Shown here: piece after piece, positions 17,389 to 25,704 of the stretch
Numbering within the stretch: position 1 is the first letter of the stretch
Layout of the letters: each line of letters starts with the position of its first letter
NCBI GenBank assembly: GCA_031270825.1
Contig: JAISXH010000037.1
Coordinates: 1 to 64,000 of the forward strand
Source: Bifidobacteriaceae bacterium
GTDB taxonomy: Bacteria; Actinomycetota; Actinomycetes; Actinomycetales; WQXJ01
Length of the DNA stretch: 64,000 nt
Direction: 5' to 3'
Position numbers and translations under genes: made by a program
The notes under the pieces: model-generated
What the model was told of the DNA's origin: nothing
The model's database searches: none
What the model saw: only the letters and a program-made list of their open reading frames with translations

Positions 17389-17406
17389 ACGTATGGTAAC
17401 ACGTAT
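17389..17406. promoter_or_regulatory. vapBC promoter and probable operator
   Basis: TACCAT (17398-17393, minus) is six bases before the vapB GTG. ACGTAT occurs at 17389-17394 and again at 17401-17406 on the plus strand, 12 bp apart, bracketing the -10 box; one helical turn spacing suits a ribbon-helix-helix repressor. Confidence 0.5.
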
Positions 17407-17619
17407 AGCACCGCCCCGGGAGGCGGTTCGCACCTGGTCTCCGGGCGCGCGTTCAAGGCCTGACCGCCCGACAAGTCTGGACGTCAGCTTGACACCTCAG
17501 GGGGATCGCCACCGGCAAACGGCGCGCACTCCGAACGACATCTCACCCGGTCGGCAGAGGGAAGGGGAGGGCCTTGCCGACACGAGCCCGGGCAACACGA
17601 GGCACAGCGCCGCCGGTGG

Positions 17620-17625
17620 AATAAT
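17620..17625 (+). promoter_or_regulatory. -10 box of coaA
   Basis: AATAAT ends six bases before the coaA ATG at 17632. The 245-bp gap between vapB and coaA also holds a TTGACA at 17489-17494, too far upstream to be its -35 box. Confidence 0.4.
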
Positions 17626-17631
17626 CGTCAG

Positions 17632-18585
17632 ATGCCCGCAACCAGCGCTTCGGTCGAATCGCCGTATCTGGCCTTTGACCGTCACACTTGGGCCGAATTG
17701 GCGACCTCCACCCCGCTGCCGCTGACCGAGGCGGACATCACCCGGATCGGGGGCATTGGCGATGAGATCTCTTTAGACGAGGTCGACGCCGTCTACCGCC
17801 CGCTCGGCGCCCTGCTCAATCTCCACGCCCACGCCTCGCACTACCTCCATGACGTGCGCGGCATGTTCCTGCGCGATTCGACGGTGCGCACGCCCTATGT
17901 GATCGGGATCGCCGGATCGGTGGCTGTGGGCAAGTCGACCGTGGCCCGCCTGTTGGTGGAGTTGATGGCGCGCTGGCCGGACACTCCCCAGGTGCAGCTT
18001 CTGCCCACCGACGGTTTCCTGTATTCGAACGCCGAGCTGGAGCGGCGCGGCCTGGCGGATCGCAAGGGTTTCCCCGAGTCCTATGATCGCCCCGCGCTGC
18101 TGCGCTTCCTGGCTAAGGTCAAGGCCGGCGCCGCCGAGGTCACCGCGCCGGCCTACTCCCACCTCCGCTACGACATCCAGCCCGACCGCCTGACTGTGGT
18201 CACCCAACCGGATGTGCTGATCGTGGAGGGACTCAACGTGCTCCAGGCCGCCCGCACGGACCGGCGCGGCGCCACCGAACTGGTGGTCTCCGATTTCTTC
18301 GACTTCTCGATTTACGTCGACGCGGACGAGGAGCACATCCGCCGCTGGTACGTTGATCGCTTCTTGGCCCTGCGCGACACGGCCTTCACCAGCCCCGAAT
18401 CCTATTTCCATCGCTACGCCTCGATGTCCAGCGCCCAGGCCGCCGCCTACGCCGAAACCGTCTGGGACACGGTCAACTCGCCCAACCTGGAGTCGAACAT
18501 CCTGCCCACCCGTTCGCGGGCCTCGCTGATCCTCCGCAAAGGGGCAGATCACCTGGTGGAACGTATCCGCTTGCGCAAGATCTAG
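17632..18585 (+). CDS. coaA: type I pantothenate kinase
   Basis: A 317-residue P-loop kinase that phosphorylates pantothenate, the first step of coenzyme A synthesis. The P-loop GIAGSVAVGKST lies at about residues 98-109, followed by LLPTDGFLY, KGFPESYDR and SHLRYDI, all diagnostic of CoaA rather than uridine kinase. Length matches the E. coli and mycobacterial enzymes (312-316). The ATG follows an AATAAT box by six bases, implying a leaderless transcript. It is monocistronic: vapBC diverges upstream and the NifX/HAD gene converges downstream. Confidence 0.95.
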   Translation: MPATSASVESPYLAFDRHTWAELATSTPLPLTEADITRIGGIGDEISLDEVDAVYRPLGALLNLHAHASHYLHDVRGMFLRDSTVRTPYVIGIAGSVAVGKSTVARLLVELMARWPDTPQVQLLPTDGFLYSNAELERRGLADRKGFPESYDRPALLRFLAKVKAGAAEVTAPAYSHLRYDIQPDRLTVVTQPDVLIVEGLNVLQAARTDRRGATELVVSDFFDFSIYVDADEEHIRRWYVDRFLALRDTAFTSPESYFHRYASMSSAQAAAYAETVWDTVNSPNLESNILPTRSRASLILRKGADHLVERIRLRKI

Positions 18586-18696
18586 GCCCGGCGGGCTGGT
18601 CGACGCGGCCGGCTCGGAGTTGAGCGCGGACTGCGCCGCAGCCCCCGCGGCCGGGGGACGGCATCGGAAATCCGTCGCGCGACCAGGCGCTTTGAC

Positions 18697-19932
18697 CTAC
18701 GATGCCGTGCCTTGAGTGGCGTTGTCGCCGGGCCGGCGGCGGACCTCGAGTCGCCCGGACGCCAGCGGGCGGACCGACAGCTCGGACAAGTCGGCCACCA
18801 CCGCCAGAATCCTCGGATCAGCCGGCGCCGGCGCGCCCCCGGCGACCACGATCACGCTCGCGCCGCTGGCCAGGGCGGCCTCGATGCCGGCCGGGGAGTC
18901 TTCCAAGATCAGACAATCCCCGATCGGCACGCCCAGTGCTCTGGCCGCCGCCAGATAGCCGTCGGGCGACGGCTTGCCGTCGGCGACGTCTTCGGCACAG
19001 ATCGCCACCGCCGGCATCGCCAGCCCGGCCGCCGCCATCCGCACTTCCGCCAGCGGCCGGGAGGCAGAGGTCACCAGCGCCAGTTTGGCCGGCGCCCCCG
19101 GCTCGGGGCCAACACCGCCGCCGTGCCCGATGCCGCGCCACAGGTCGCCCCCTCCCCTCACCTCGGTCACACCTTCCGTCAGGCTCATCTCTTGAGCCTG
19201 CAGCTTTTGGGCGGTGGCCTGCGGGTCTGGGTCGCCGGGGTCGAACCGGACGACGGTTTCAACCGGCCGCCGGCCGTGGGCGAATCCGACCACCTCGGCC
19301 GCGTCGAGGCCGTGGGCAGCGGCATATTCAGTCCAGACTTGGCGCACCGCCGCGCTCGAGTCGACCACGGTCCCGTCCATGTCGACCAGCAGCGCCCCGA
19401 TTTCCACCCGGCCCAGGCCAGCCGCTCCCGGCCCGGGGGTCCTGTCGCCGTCAGGCCCGTCGACATCCTCATGACGCCCAACGGCGCCCTCACGGTCGTC
19501 GCTGTCGCCGCCGCGGTCGTTGCGAACGGCATCGTCGCAGTTCGGGCCGTCGCCCTGGCCGGGACCGGCGTGGCCGCCGGCGGCATTCGTTTCGCCGGCC
19601 AAGATGGCGGCGGCCCGCTCGACGCAGTCACGGGCCGGTCCGGCCGCGCCGGTGAAAACCGGGATTCTCATCGCGGTCATGACCCGCTGCATGCCCAGGC
19701 CCATGTGTTCCACCACCACACAGCCGACTTGATGTTCCCTCAGGAACCGCACGATGCGGGCGTGGTGCGACCCTTCGCCGCCGCTGCCATGAAGGTCGCC
19801 CCAACCGACCTGGTGGACGCTCCAGCCGGCGATTCGGCCAGTGGCGTCAACGCTGGCCACCGCCACGGCCTGGGCCCTACCCCAGCCTGGTCCAACCCGT
19901 CCGTCCGGTTCCACCGGGACACAGAAAATCAC
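18697..19932 (-). CDS. NifX/FeMo-Co-binding-like domain fused to a HAD hydrolase
   Basis: A 411-residue two-domain protein. Residues 1-108 resemble the dinitrogenase iron-molybdenum cofactor domain: MIFCVPVEPDGRVGPGWGRA, then a His-rich GSHHARIV and CVVVEHMGLGMQR. A Gly/Asp-rich low-complexity linker (about 112-175) joins it to a HAD phosphatase with DMDGT at 184-188, S289, K320 and ED at 344-345, the beta-phosphoglucomutase-like set. I start it at the GTG at 19932, where the first domain begins as family members do; TAGGGT lies eight bases upstream. A frame-internal start for a separate HAD protein near 19410 is possible but has no good ribosome site. The substrate is unknown. Confidence 0.72.
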   Translation of the reverse strand: MIFCVPVEPDGRVGPGWGRAQAVAVASVDATGRIAGWSVHQVGWGDLHGSGGEGSHHARIVRFLREHQVGCVVVEHMGLGMQRVMTAMRIPVFTGAAGPARDCVERAAAILAGETNAAGGHAGPGQGDGPNCDDAVRNDRGGDSDDREGAVGRHEDVDGPDGDRTPGPGAAGLGRVEIGALLVDMDGTVVDSSAAVRQVWTEYAAAHGLDAAEVVGFAHGRRPVETVVRFDPGDPDPQATAQKLQAQEMSLTEGVTEVRGGGDLWRGIGHGGGVGPEPGAPAKLALVTSASRPLAEVRMAAAGLAMPAVAICAEDVADGKPSPDGYLAAARALGVPIGDCLILEDSPAGIEAALASGASVIVVAGGAPAPADPRILAVVADLSELSVRPLASGRLEVRRRPGDNATQGTAS

Positions 19933-19972
19933 ACCACCAGACCCTAAACCCAATCGCTGCGCGCTGGTCAAC

Positions 19973-19990
19973 GCCGCCGCGTGCGGCGGC
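19973..19990. repeat. GC-rich stem GCCGCCGC-GT-GCGGCGGC
   Basis: Perfect eight-base arms (19973-19980, 19983-19990) about 40 nt upstream of the NifX/HAD start. The 248-bp gap 19933-20180 between that gene and the DUF554 gene (same strand) holds no other feature I can support. It may be a terminator of the DUF554 transcript or chance GC symmetry; no T-tract follows. Confidence 0.35.
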
Positions 19991-20180
19991 TAACTGGTGT
20001 CCTGACGGGGCGGCCACCCACCGGTAGACGACGCCGCCGAGCACGGCCGGCTTGACTATTCAGCCAATGGGGAGTCGCTGCCCGTGGCCGAAATCTGGTC
20101 CGGCGGGTCTGCCCTGGGCGGACGCGGCGCGGCATCGCGGACCCAACTAACGATTCCCCCACCGGTCCGCGCTGGGGACG

Positions 20181-20918
20181 CTAGCGCCACAGGGAGACCA
20201 GCCAGACCAGGACGGGGGCAAAAACCAAGGCTGGCAGGAGGTCGGCGACGTTGATCTTCTTGATCGCCGCCAAACGGATGCCCAGGCCGATCAAGATGAT
20301 GCCGCCGGTCGCGCCGAGGGCGTCGATCTGACCGGTCGAGAGGAATTCTCCCAGGCCCAACCCCAGCAGAGTCAACGAGCCCTGGTATAGGGCCAGAGGG
20401 ATGATCGAAAACAACACGCCCACCCCCAGGGTCGAGGCGAAGGCGATGGCGGCGAAGCCGTCCAGGATGGACTTGACTATCAATTGCTCGGCGCCGTTCC
20501 CCAACCCGTCGCTGAGCGACCCCAGAATCGACAGCGGCCCCACACAAAACACCAGCGTCGCCGTCACCATGCCCTCGCTGAAGCGTCCCGGCTCGGCGCC
20601 GCGCGCCAGTTTGCGCCTGAGCCAATTGGCGCCGGCGTCGATCCGGTCCTCCAACCGGATCAGGGAACCAAGGATCGCCCCGGCCAGCAACGCGCCCAGG
20701 ACGATCAGCATCGGCGCGCTGGCGCCGACCTCGCCGGTCAACGCCGAGCTGAGGCCGTCGCGGATGGCCAGGGCGCCCAGCACCATGGTGAACAGGCCCA
20801 GGCATTGGGTGAGCAGCAGTCGGGTGCGGGCGGGGAAACGGTTGCCCAGCGCCAAGCCGATCGCGGAGCCCAACACCACCGCAGCCACGTTGATGGCAGT
20901 GCCGGCGCCTGTGAACAC
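20181..20918 (-). CDS. DUF554 family membrane protein
   Basis: A 245-residue membrane protein with about seven hydrophobic segments. The opening (GAGTAINVAAVVLGSAIG), LEDRIDAG near residue 90 and the LVFCVGPLSILGSLSDGL and KSILDGFAAIAFAS stretches match DUF554, a widespread family proposed to transport small ions or metabolites but not characterised. The frame can start at an ATG at 20930, but that ATG is inside a near-perfect TATGAT -10 box; the GTG at 20918, seven bases after the box, fits the leaderless pattern of this window. It follows the PPTase gene by about 57 nt on the same strand. Confidence 0.85.
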   Translation of the reverse strand: MFTGAGTAINVAAVVLGSAIGLALGNRFPARTRLLLTQCLGLFTMVLGALAIRDGLSSALTGEVGASAPMLIVLGALLAGAILGSLIRLEDRIDAGANWLRRKLARGAEPGRFSEGMVTATLVFCVGPLSILGSLSDGLGNGAEQLIVKSILDGFAAIAFASTLGVGVLFSIIPLALYQGSLTLLGLGLGEFLSTGQIDALGATGGIILIGLGIRLAAIKKINVADLLPALVFAPVLVWLVSLWR

Positions 20919-20925
20919 GACCCTA

Positions 20926-20931
20926 ATCATA
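20926..20931 (-). promoter_or_regulatory. -10 box of the DUF554 gene
   Basis: TATGAT on the minus strand overlaps the alternative ATG and ends seven bases before the GTG at 20918. Confidence 0.4.
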
Positions 20932-20975
20932 GGGACGCCGCGGCCGCCCCAAGGTCGCTCTGAACCTTGAGTGGT

Positions 20976-21596
20976 CTAGCCGGGGATTGTGATCCAGTCC
21001 TGGCTCAACGTCTCGGCCGGTTCCAAGTCGGAGTCATTCGGGCCGGCGCCGCCGAGGCAGACCCAGCCAACCAGGTCGCCGCGCGGACCGGGCGCGAGCC
21101 GGGCGAAGGTCACGCCCAACCGGCCTGGATCTAGTACCGAGAAGGACCCCAGGCCGGCGCCCAGCCCCTGGCCGAGCCACTTCAGGTAAGCCTCCTTCTT
21201 GACCCAAACCTCCAGGAAGCGCTCTGGGGCCAAGGCCGGCGGCGCGGTCAGGATGTAATCGCGTTCGACGGCCGCGAATCGCCTGGCCACACTCAGATCA
21301 ACCGACCGGCCCGCCACTTCGAGGTCCAGGCCGCAGGCGGCGTCCGCGAAGGCGACGCCGACATAGGGACCGCAGTGAGAGATCGAGAAGTCAAACTCGG
21401 GCCATTCGGCCAAGAACGGTTTGCCTGGACCGGTCCGCGCCCAGGCCCAGCTTGCCGGGGCCGGTTCGGCTCGGACACCGTCCCAGGCCGATCGGGCCCG
21501 CGCCTCCACCCAGTCGCGGGCCAGAGCCGAGGCTTCACGCCGCCCCAGCCGTGCCGGCGCCAAAGCGAGTTGGACGTGGGCGCCGCTAGACGGCAT
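20976..21596 (-). CDS. 4'-phosphopantetheinyl transferase, Sfp type
   Basis: A 206-residue enzyme that would move the phosphopantetheine arm of CoA onto carrier proteins. FSISHCGPYV (residues 70-79) corresponds to the FNLSHS motif, D91 and E93 in CGLDLEV bind Mg2+, and WVKKEAYLKW at 131-140 is the second conserved motif. It is of the shortened Sfp/Gsp type rather than AcpS. No polyketide, peptide or fatty-acid synthase gene is in view, so its target lies elsewhere in the genome. Its ATG is inside the 3' end of the gntK-gnd fusion (11-base overlap), implying co-translation. Confidence 0.88.
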   Translation of the reverse strand: MPSSGAHVQLALAPARLGRREASALARDWVEARARSAWDGVRAEPAPASWAWARTGPGKPFLAEWPEFDFSISHCGPYVGVAFADAACGLDLEVAGRSVDLSVARRFAAVERDYILTAPPALAPERFLEVWVKKEAYLKWLGQGLGAGLGSFSVLDPGRLGVTFARLAPGPRGDLVGWVCLGGAGPNDSDLEPAETLSQDWITIPG

Positions 21597-23094
21597 CGGA
21601 GGCCCGGCGCGCGACTGGATGGCCGCCGAACTGGGCGCGCAAAGCCGAGACCACGCGGATGGCGGGATTGTCCGCGCGCCTGGAGGCCTGGCGGGCGTAC
21701 AGGCTCAAAGCCGTCACCGGCACAGGCGTCCCCAGGTCGAGCGCGCTTTCGATCATCCAGCGGGCTTCGCCCGAATCTTCGGCCCGGGCAGCATAGCCGG
21801 ACAGGCCGGGATCTTCGGCCAAGGCCTCGACCAGCAGGTCGAGCAACCAAGAACGGACCACCGAACCCTGGCGCCAAGACGCCAGCACACCGCCGGGATC
21901 GGTGATCAAGTCGGTGGCGGCGAGCACATCGTAACCCTCCCCCAGGGCCTGCATCATGCCGTATTCGACCCCGTTGTGGACCATCTTGGCGAAGTGGCCC
22001 GCGCCCACCGGGCCGGCATGGACAAATCCGCCGCCGGGCGGGGCCAGGGCTGTGAACACAGGCATCGCCCGTTCGATGTCCGCGGCCTCGCCGCCCACCA
22101 TCAGCGCGTAGCCGTTCTGGAGGCCCCAAACGCCTCCGGAAACGCCCGCGTCCACGAAATGGATACCGCGTTCGGCCAGGCTGGCAGCATGGACCGGGTC
22201 ATCCCGATAGGGCGAATTGCCGCCGTCGATCACCAGATCGCCTGCAGTTGCCAGGTCTCTCAACTGGTTGATCACCTGGGCTGTTGCGGCGCCAGCGGGC
22301 ACCATGACCCAAACCAGCCGTGGGGCGGGAAGCGCGGCCACTAAGGCGGCCAGTGAATCGACGTCTCGCCCGGAGCCGGGATTCGGGTCGAATCCGACCA
22401 CCCCGACTTGGTGCTCGCGCAGGCGCTGGGCCATGTTGGCGCCCATCCGTCCCAGCCCCACCATGCCGATTGTCATAGCCGGCGCGCTGGTCAACCCGAG
22501 TTCGCGGATCACCCATTCGACCTCCTCGCCTGGGCTGAGGCCGAGGTCCAAGTCGACGGTGACGTGGTCCTCGTCGCGGCCGAGTTCTTCCAGGTCCCCA
22601 TATTGCGAAGGCAACAGGGACGCGGGCATGAAATGACCCTGCCGGGCGCGCAACCGCAATTCGACCGTGGCCGGCGACCCGGCCAGGTGCACAAAGACCA
22701 CCCCGGGAGCGCGCAAGCGGTCGCGATGGGAACGTTTGAGAGCCGCGCAGGTTAAGACCCCGCGCCGACCGGCCTTGATCTCGCGGTCGATCCATTGGCG
22801 CAGGTCCTCCAACCAGGGCCCCCGATCAACCTCCTCGAGCGAAATCCCAGATGCCATCTTGTCGACGTTGGACTGCGGATGGAAGTCATCGGCATCGGCG
22901 AAGTCCCAGCCCAGACGCGCCGCCATGAGCGCGCCGGCGGTGGTCTTGCCGGAACCGGCCACGCCCATGAAGACGACCACCCGGACTTGGTCGCCGGTGG
23001 CCGAACTGGAGTTGCCGGCCGACGCGCCCGTGCCGCCGGCGCCGGCGCCCCCAGCCGGGCCGGGCGTCCCAGCCGCAGCAGATTGTTCGTTCAT
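21586..23094 (-). CDS. gluconokinase / 6-phosphogluconate dehydrogenase fusion
   Basis: A 502-residue protein with two enzymes in one chain. After an Ala/Gly/Ser-rich lead of about 35 residues, residues 37-200 form gluconate kinase (P-loop GVAGSGKT at 44-51, DADDFHP at 67-73, CAALKRSHRD). Residues 207-502 form a short-type decarboxylating 6-phosphogluconate dehydrogenase: GLGRMGAN at 213-220, DGGNSPYRDD, VSGGVWGL and the catalytic Lys in HFAKMVHNGVEYG. It could convert gluconate to ribulose 5-phosphate in two steps. I chose the ATG at 23094, five bases after GGAGG; the ATG at 23097 is only two bases from it. The PPTase gene overlaps its 3' end. Confidence 0.9.
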   Translation of the reverse strand: MNEQSAAAGTPGPAGGAGAGGTGASAGNSSSATGDQVRVVVFMGVAGSGKTTAGALMAARLGWDFADADDFHPQSNVDKMASGISLEEVDRGPWLEDLRQWIDREIKAGRRGVLTCAALKRSHRDRLRAPGVVFVHLAGSPATVELRLRARQGHFMPASLLPSQYGDLEELGRDEDHVTVDLDLGLSPGEEVEWVIRELGLTSAPAMTIGMVGLGRMGANMAQRLREHQVGVVGFDPNPGSGRDVDSLAALVAALPAPRLVWVMVPAGAATAQVINQLRDLATAGDLVIDGGNSPYRDDPVHAASLAERGIHFVDAGVSGGVWGLQNGYALMVGGEAADIERAMPVFTALAPPGGGFVHAGPVGAGHFAKMVHNGVEYGMMQALGEGYDVLAATDLITDPGGVLASWRQGSVVRSWLLDLLVEALAEDPGLSGYAARAEDSGEARWMIESALDLGTPVPVTALSLYARQASRRADNPAIRVVSALRAQFGGHPVARRASDAV

Positions 23095-23361
23095 CATTGC
23101 CTCCTCGCACAAACACGCCAACCATTAGCACAAACACTAGGGCCGTAGCCGGCAATAGGCACTCCCCGGCCGGCCAGGTCTTGAACCCCTGCCCAGCGAG
23201 CCGGCCCAAGCGCTCCTTGACGAGCCAGAGCTGGGCCGTCTTTTGCACCGGTCACCACCAGCCCAGCGGACTCCGATGACGGCCGGATTGCGCACGCCGC
23301 CCATGCGTAGAGCCTGACCACTGGGCCGTGCGAGACATGCCGCAGGACGGTGAAGAGACCC

Positions 23362-23401
23362 TTGCGTACCTTGTAATAATCGTATAATCTGCTTATATGA
23401 T
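23362..23401 (+). promoter_or_regulatory. promoter and probable GntR operator of the sugar transport operon
   Basis: In the 349-bp gap 23095-23443 a perfect TATAAT (23383-23388) is embedded in a 23-nt inverted repeat: ATCGTATAA (23379-23387), a five-base centre, TTATATGAT (23393-23401), eight of nine positions symmetric. TTGCGT at 23362-23367 is a possible -35 box with a short 15-nt spacer. A repressor bound here would block RNA polymerase. The rest of the gap is A/C-rich near 23105-23140 and holds no gene I can support. Confidence 0.6.
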
Positions 23402-23443
23402 CGGGGCCGATCGACCACACAATCAATGAAGATTGGAGCAGAA

Positions 23444-24712
23444 ATGAACCTAAAGCTACACCGGGGGCTCGCTGCCACAGCCACATTTTGCCTGATCGCC
23501 GGCCTAGCCGCCTGCGCAGACTCCGGGGAAGACAACCAGGACACCAGCGACGGCAAGGCCGCCGGAACTCTAGTGGTCGCGAACTACCAGTTCCTGGAGT
23601 CAGGTCGCGGCGAGGCCTTGTGGAACGGCCTCCTCCAGTACGAATCTGCCAACTCGGATGCCAAGCTCGAACAGAGCGCCTCGCCCTACCTTCAGTATGT
23701 CGACAAGATCAACACCGAACTCGGCGCGGGTGCCGGACCCGATGTGTTCGTGATCCAAGAGGCCCAGTTCGCCACCCTGGCCGAGGCGGGCCTGCTCGCA
23801 ACCTTGAACTCCGCCGTCGAAGGCAGCGACATCACCGACCTCAACAGCGGCCTGAAGATCGACGGAAACCAACTCGGTGTGATCTGGGAGCAAGTGACAT
23901 ACGCCCTCATCGCCAACAAGAACGTGATCGAAGACGCCGGCATAACCGAGATGCCCACGACCGTCGACGAGTTGATCGCCGCCGCGTTGCAAGTTCAGGA
24001 ACGCACCGACGCCAGCGGCTTCGCCGTGAGACACCTCATGAGTGAATTCGAGTCCTGGTGGATGGACTACAACGTCTGGCCGTTTGGTTTCGACGGGGCG
24101 TGGTCGGACGGCGAGGAACTCACGATCGACTCACCTGAGAACATCGCTGGTCTCGAAGCGTATAAAGCCGTGTACGACGCCGGCATCATGCCGCTGGGAG
24201 ATGACGCCTCAACCTATCGCACCAAATTCAAGGAGAATCAACTGGCCTTCATGATCGAAAACAACGGCGCGACGTTGTCTTTCACCAGCGGCGGGGCCAT
24301 CACCGGCCAGGACATTGAGTCGTCACCGCTGCCGTTCGAATACCCCGGGCAGCACCAACGCATCGTCCTAGCCGTCAACGCGAACTCAGACAACAAAGCC
24401 CTCGCCCTCGACTTCATCAAGTGGTTCGTCAGCCCTGAGGGCCAGACAGCCATTCGTCCAGGCCTTGGCGCCAGCACTCTTGCAACCGACGTCCCGCTAG
24501 GGGCCGATTTCGAGGCCGCCAACCCATGGGCGCAAACTTTCCTGGATGCGGCCGCGACGTCCCGAAGCAACCTCATACCTGGATTTGAGACCGAGACCAA
24601 GCCGATCATGCAGGTCATCATGCAGGCAGTCGAACGGTCCATTACCCAGGGGCAGGATCCGGCGGCCGCGCTGGCTGAAGCCCAAGAGCAAGCTCCTGCG
24701 GCTGTCGGCTGA
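23444..24712 (+). CDS. sugar ABC transporter substrate-binding lipoprotein
   Basis: A 422-residue extracellular binding protein of family 1 (MalE-like). A short signal peptide ends in a lipobox, LAAC, with lipidated C24. VVANYQFLESGRG and GPDVFVIQEAQFATLAEAG are typical of the family, and DFIKWFVSPEGQ near residue 330 is the common C-terminal lobe sequence. I start at the ATG at 23444, with GGAG upstream, rather than 23426, so that the basic and hydrophobic parts of the signal have normal length. It is first in an operon with two permeases and an ATPase. The ligand, probably a monosaccharide, polyol or sugar acid, cannot be read from sequence. Confidence 0.9.
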   Translation: MNLKLHRGLAATATFCLIAGLAACADSGEDNQDTSDGKAAGTLVVANYQFLESGRGEALWNGLLQYESANSDAKLEQSASPYLQYVDKINTELGAGAGPDVFVIQEAQFATLAEAGLLATLNSAVEGSDITDLNSGLKIDGNQLGVIWEQVTYALIANKNVIEDAGITEMPTTVDELIAAALQVQERTDASGFAVRHLMSEFESWWMDYNVWPFGFDGAWSDGEELTIDSPENIAGLEAYKAVYDAGIMPLGDDASTYRTKFKENQLAFMIENNGATLSFTSGGAITGQDIESSPLPFEYPGQHQRIVLAVNANSDNKALALDFIKWFVSPEGQTAIRPGLGASTLATDVPLGADFEAANPWAQTFLDAAATSRSNLIPGFETETKPIMQVIMQAVERSITQGQDPAAALAEAQEQAPAAVG

Positions 24713-24780
24713 CCGATGCCCACCCGCGACTGCGTGCGCAGGTCCCGACCGGTCACCGCCTAGAGCCAGCGAGGTGTCTC

Positions 24781-25704
24781 TTGACGCTGTCTGCTGAGGT
24801 GACCGAGCGGGTCGCGCCCAAGAAGCGCCGGCGCGACCTGGCACGGTACCTGTATATCGCGCCAGCAACGCTGTACGTCCTCATGTTCGCCGTCGTGCCG
24901 ATGGTTCGAGGCGTTTGGCTCGGCTTCACCGACACGAAGCTCACCAATCCCTCCGGGGGCCGATTCATCGGGCTCGACAACTACACGTCGCTGCTCGGGT
25001 CAGAAGCTTTCTGGAATTCGATTCGCACAACCATCCTCTACACCCTGGTGACGGTCATCGGCACACTCGTGCTGGGAACCAGCGCCGCCCTGGCGCTCAA
25101 CCGCGCGTTCGCGGGGCGCGCCCTCCTCCGGGGGCTTCTGACCTTCCCTTACGCGATGCCGACCATCGCGGCCGTCTTGGTGTTCATATGGATCTATAAC
25201 CCGTCCAGCGGCCTGTTCAATCGAGTGGGGCGAGTGCTCGGGATAGGAGAGGCGGGTTGGCTGACCGATCCCGAGTATGGGCTCGCGTCCGTCCTTATCG
25301 CGACGATCTGGAAAGTCTTCCCGATCGTGATGCTGATCGTGCTGGCCGCCCTGCAATCCGTGCCCGAGGAGTTGCGCGAAGCGGCACGGGTTGACGGAGC
25401 CGACGCCCTCAGCTCCTTTCGGGGGATCGTCCTCCCCCACATCATGCCCACGCTGCGGATAGTGGCGCTGCTCATGACGATATGGTCAATCCGGCGCTTC
25501 GAGATCATCTATCTGCTCACCGGCGGAGGCCCGGTCGAGACCACCAACACGGTGGTCGTCAGCATCTATCGCCGCGCCTTCAGCGATCTCGACCTCAGCA
25601 CCGCGGCCGCTTTGGGGGTGTTCGGACTGCTGCTCTCCTTCATTGTGACTGTGGCCTTCTTCATCATCGAGACTCGCGAAACTCGTAAGGAGGCCTCTTC
25701 ATGA
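24781..25704 (+). CDS. sugar ABC transporter permease (MalF-like)
   Basis: A 307-residue inner-membrane subunit with six hydrophobic segments and the EAA loop EELREAARVDGADALSSF about 100 residues from the C-terminus, which docks on the ATPase. The TTG start at 24781 is preceded by GAGG; the 68-nt gap after the binding-protein gene is long for this operon but shows no terminator. The next permease gene begins inside its stop codon (ATGA), giving coupled synthesis of the two membrane subunits. Confidence 0.9.
   Translation: MTLSAEVTERVAPKKRRRDLARYLYIAPATLYVLMFAVVPMVRGVWLGFTDTKLTNPSGGRFIGLDNYTSLLGSEAFWNSIRTTILYTLVTVIGTLVLGTSAALALNRAFAGRALLRGLLTFPYAMPTIAAVLVFIWIYNPSSGLFNRVGRVLGIGEAGWLTDPEYGLASVLIATIWKVFPIVMLIVLAALQSVPEELREAARVDGADALSSFRGIVLPHIMPTLRIVALLMTIWSIRRFEIIYLLTGGGPVETTNTVVVSIYRRAFSDLDLSTAAALGVFGLLLSFIVTVAFFIIETRETRKEASS

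Noticed and set aside
20056..20805. 249-codon minus-strand ORF overlapping the DUF554 gene
   Set aside because: Out-of-frame shadow; the DUF554 frame has the family motifs and promoter.
20976..21596. evidence of a nearby polyketide or peptide synthesis cluster from the PPTase
   Set aside because: No carrier protein or synthase gene lies in the window; a lone PPTase is common in actinobacteria.
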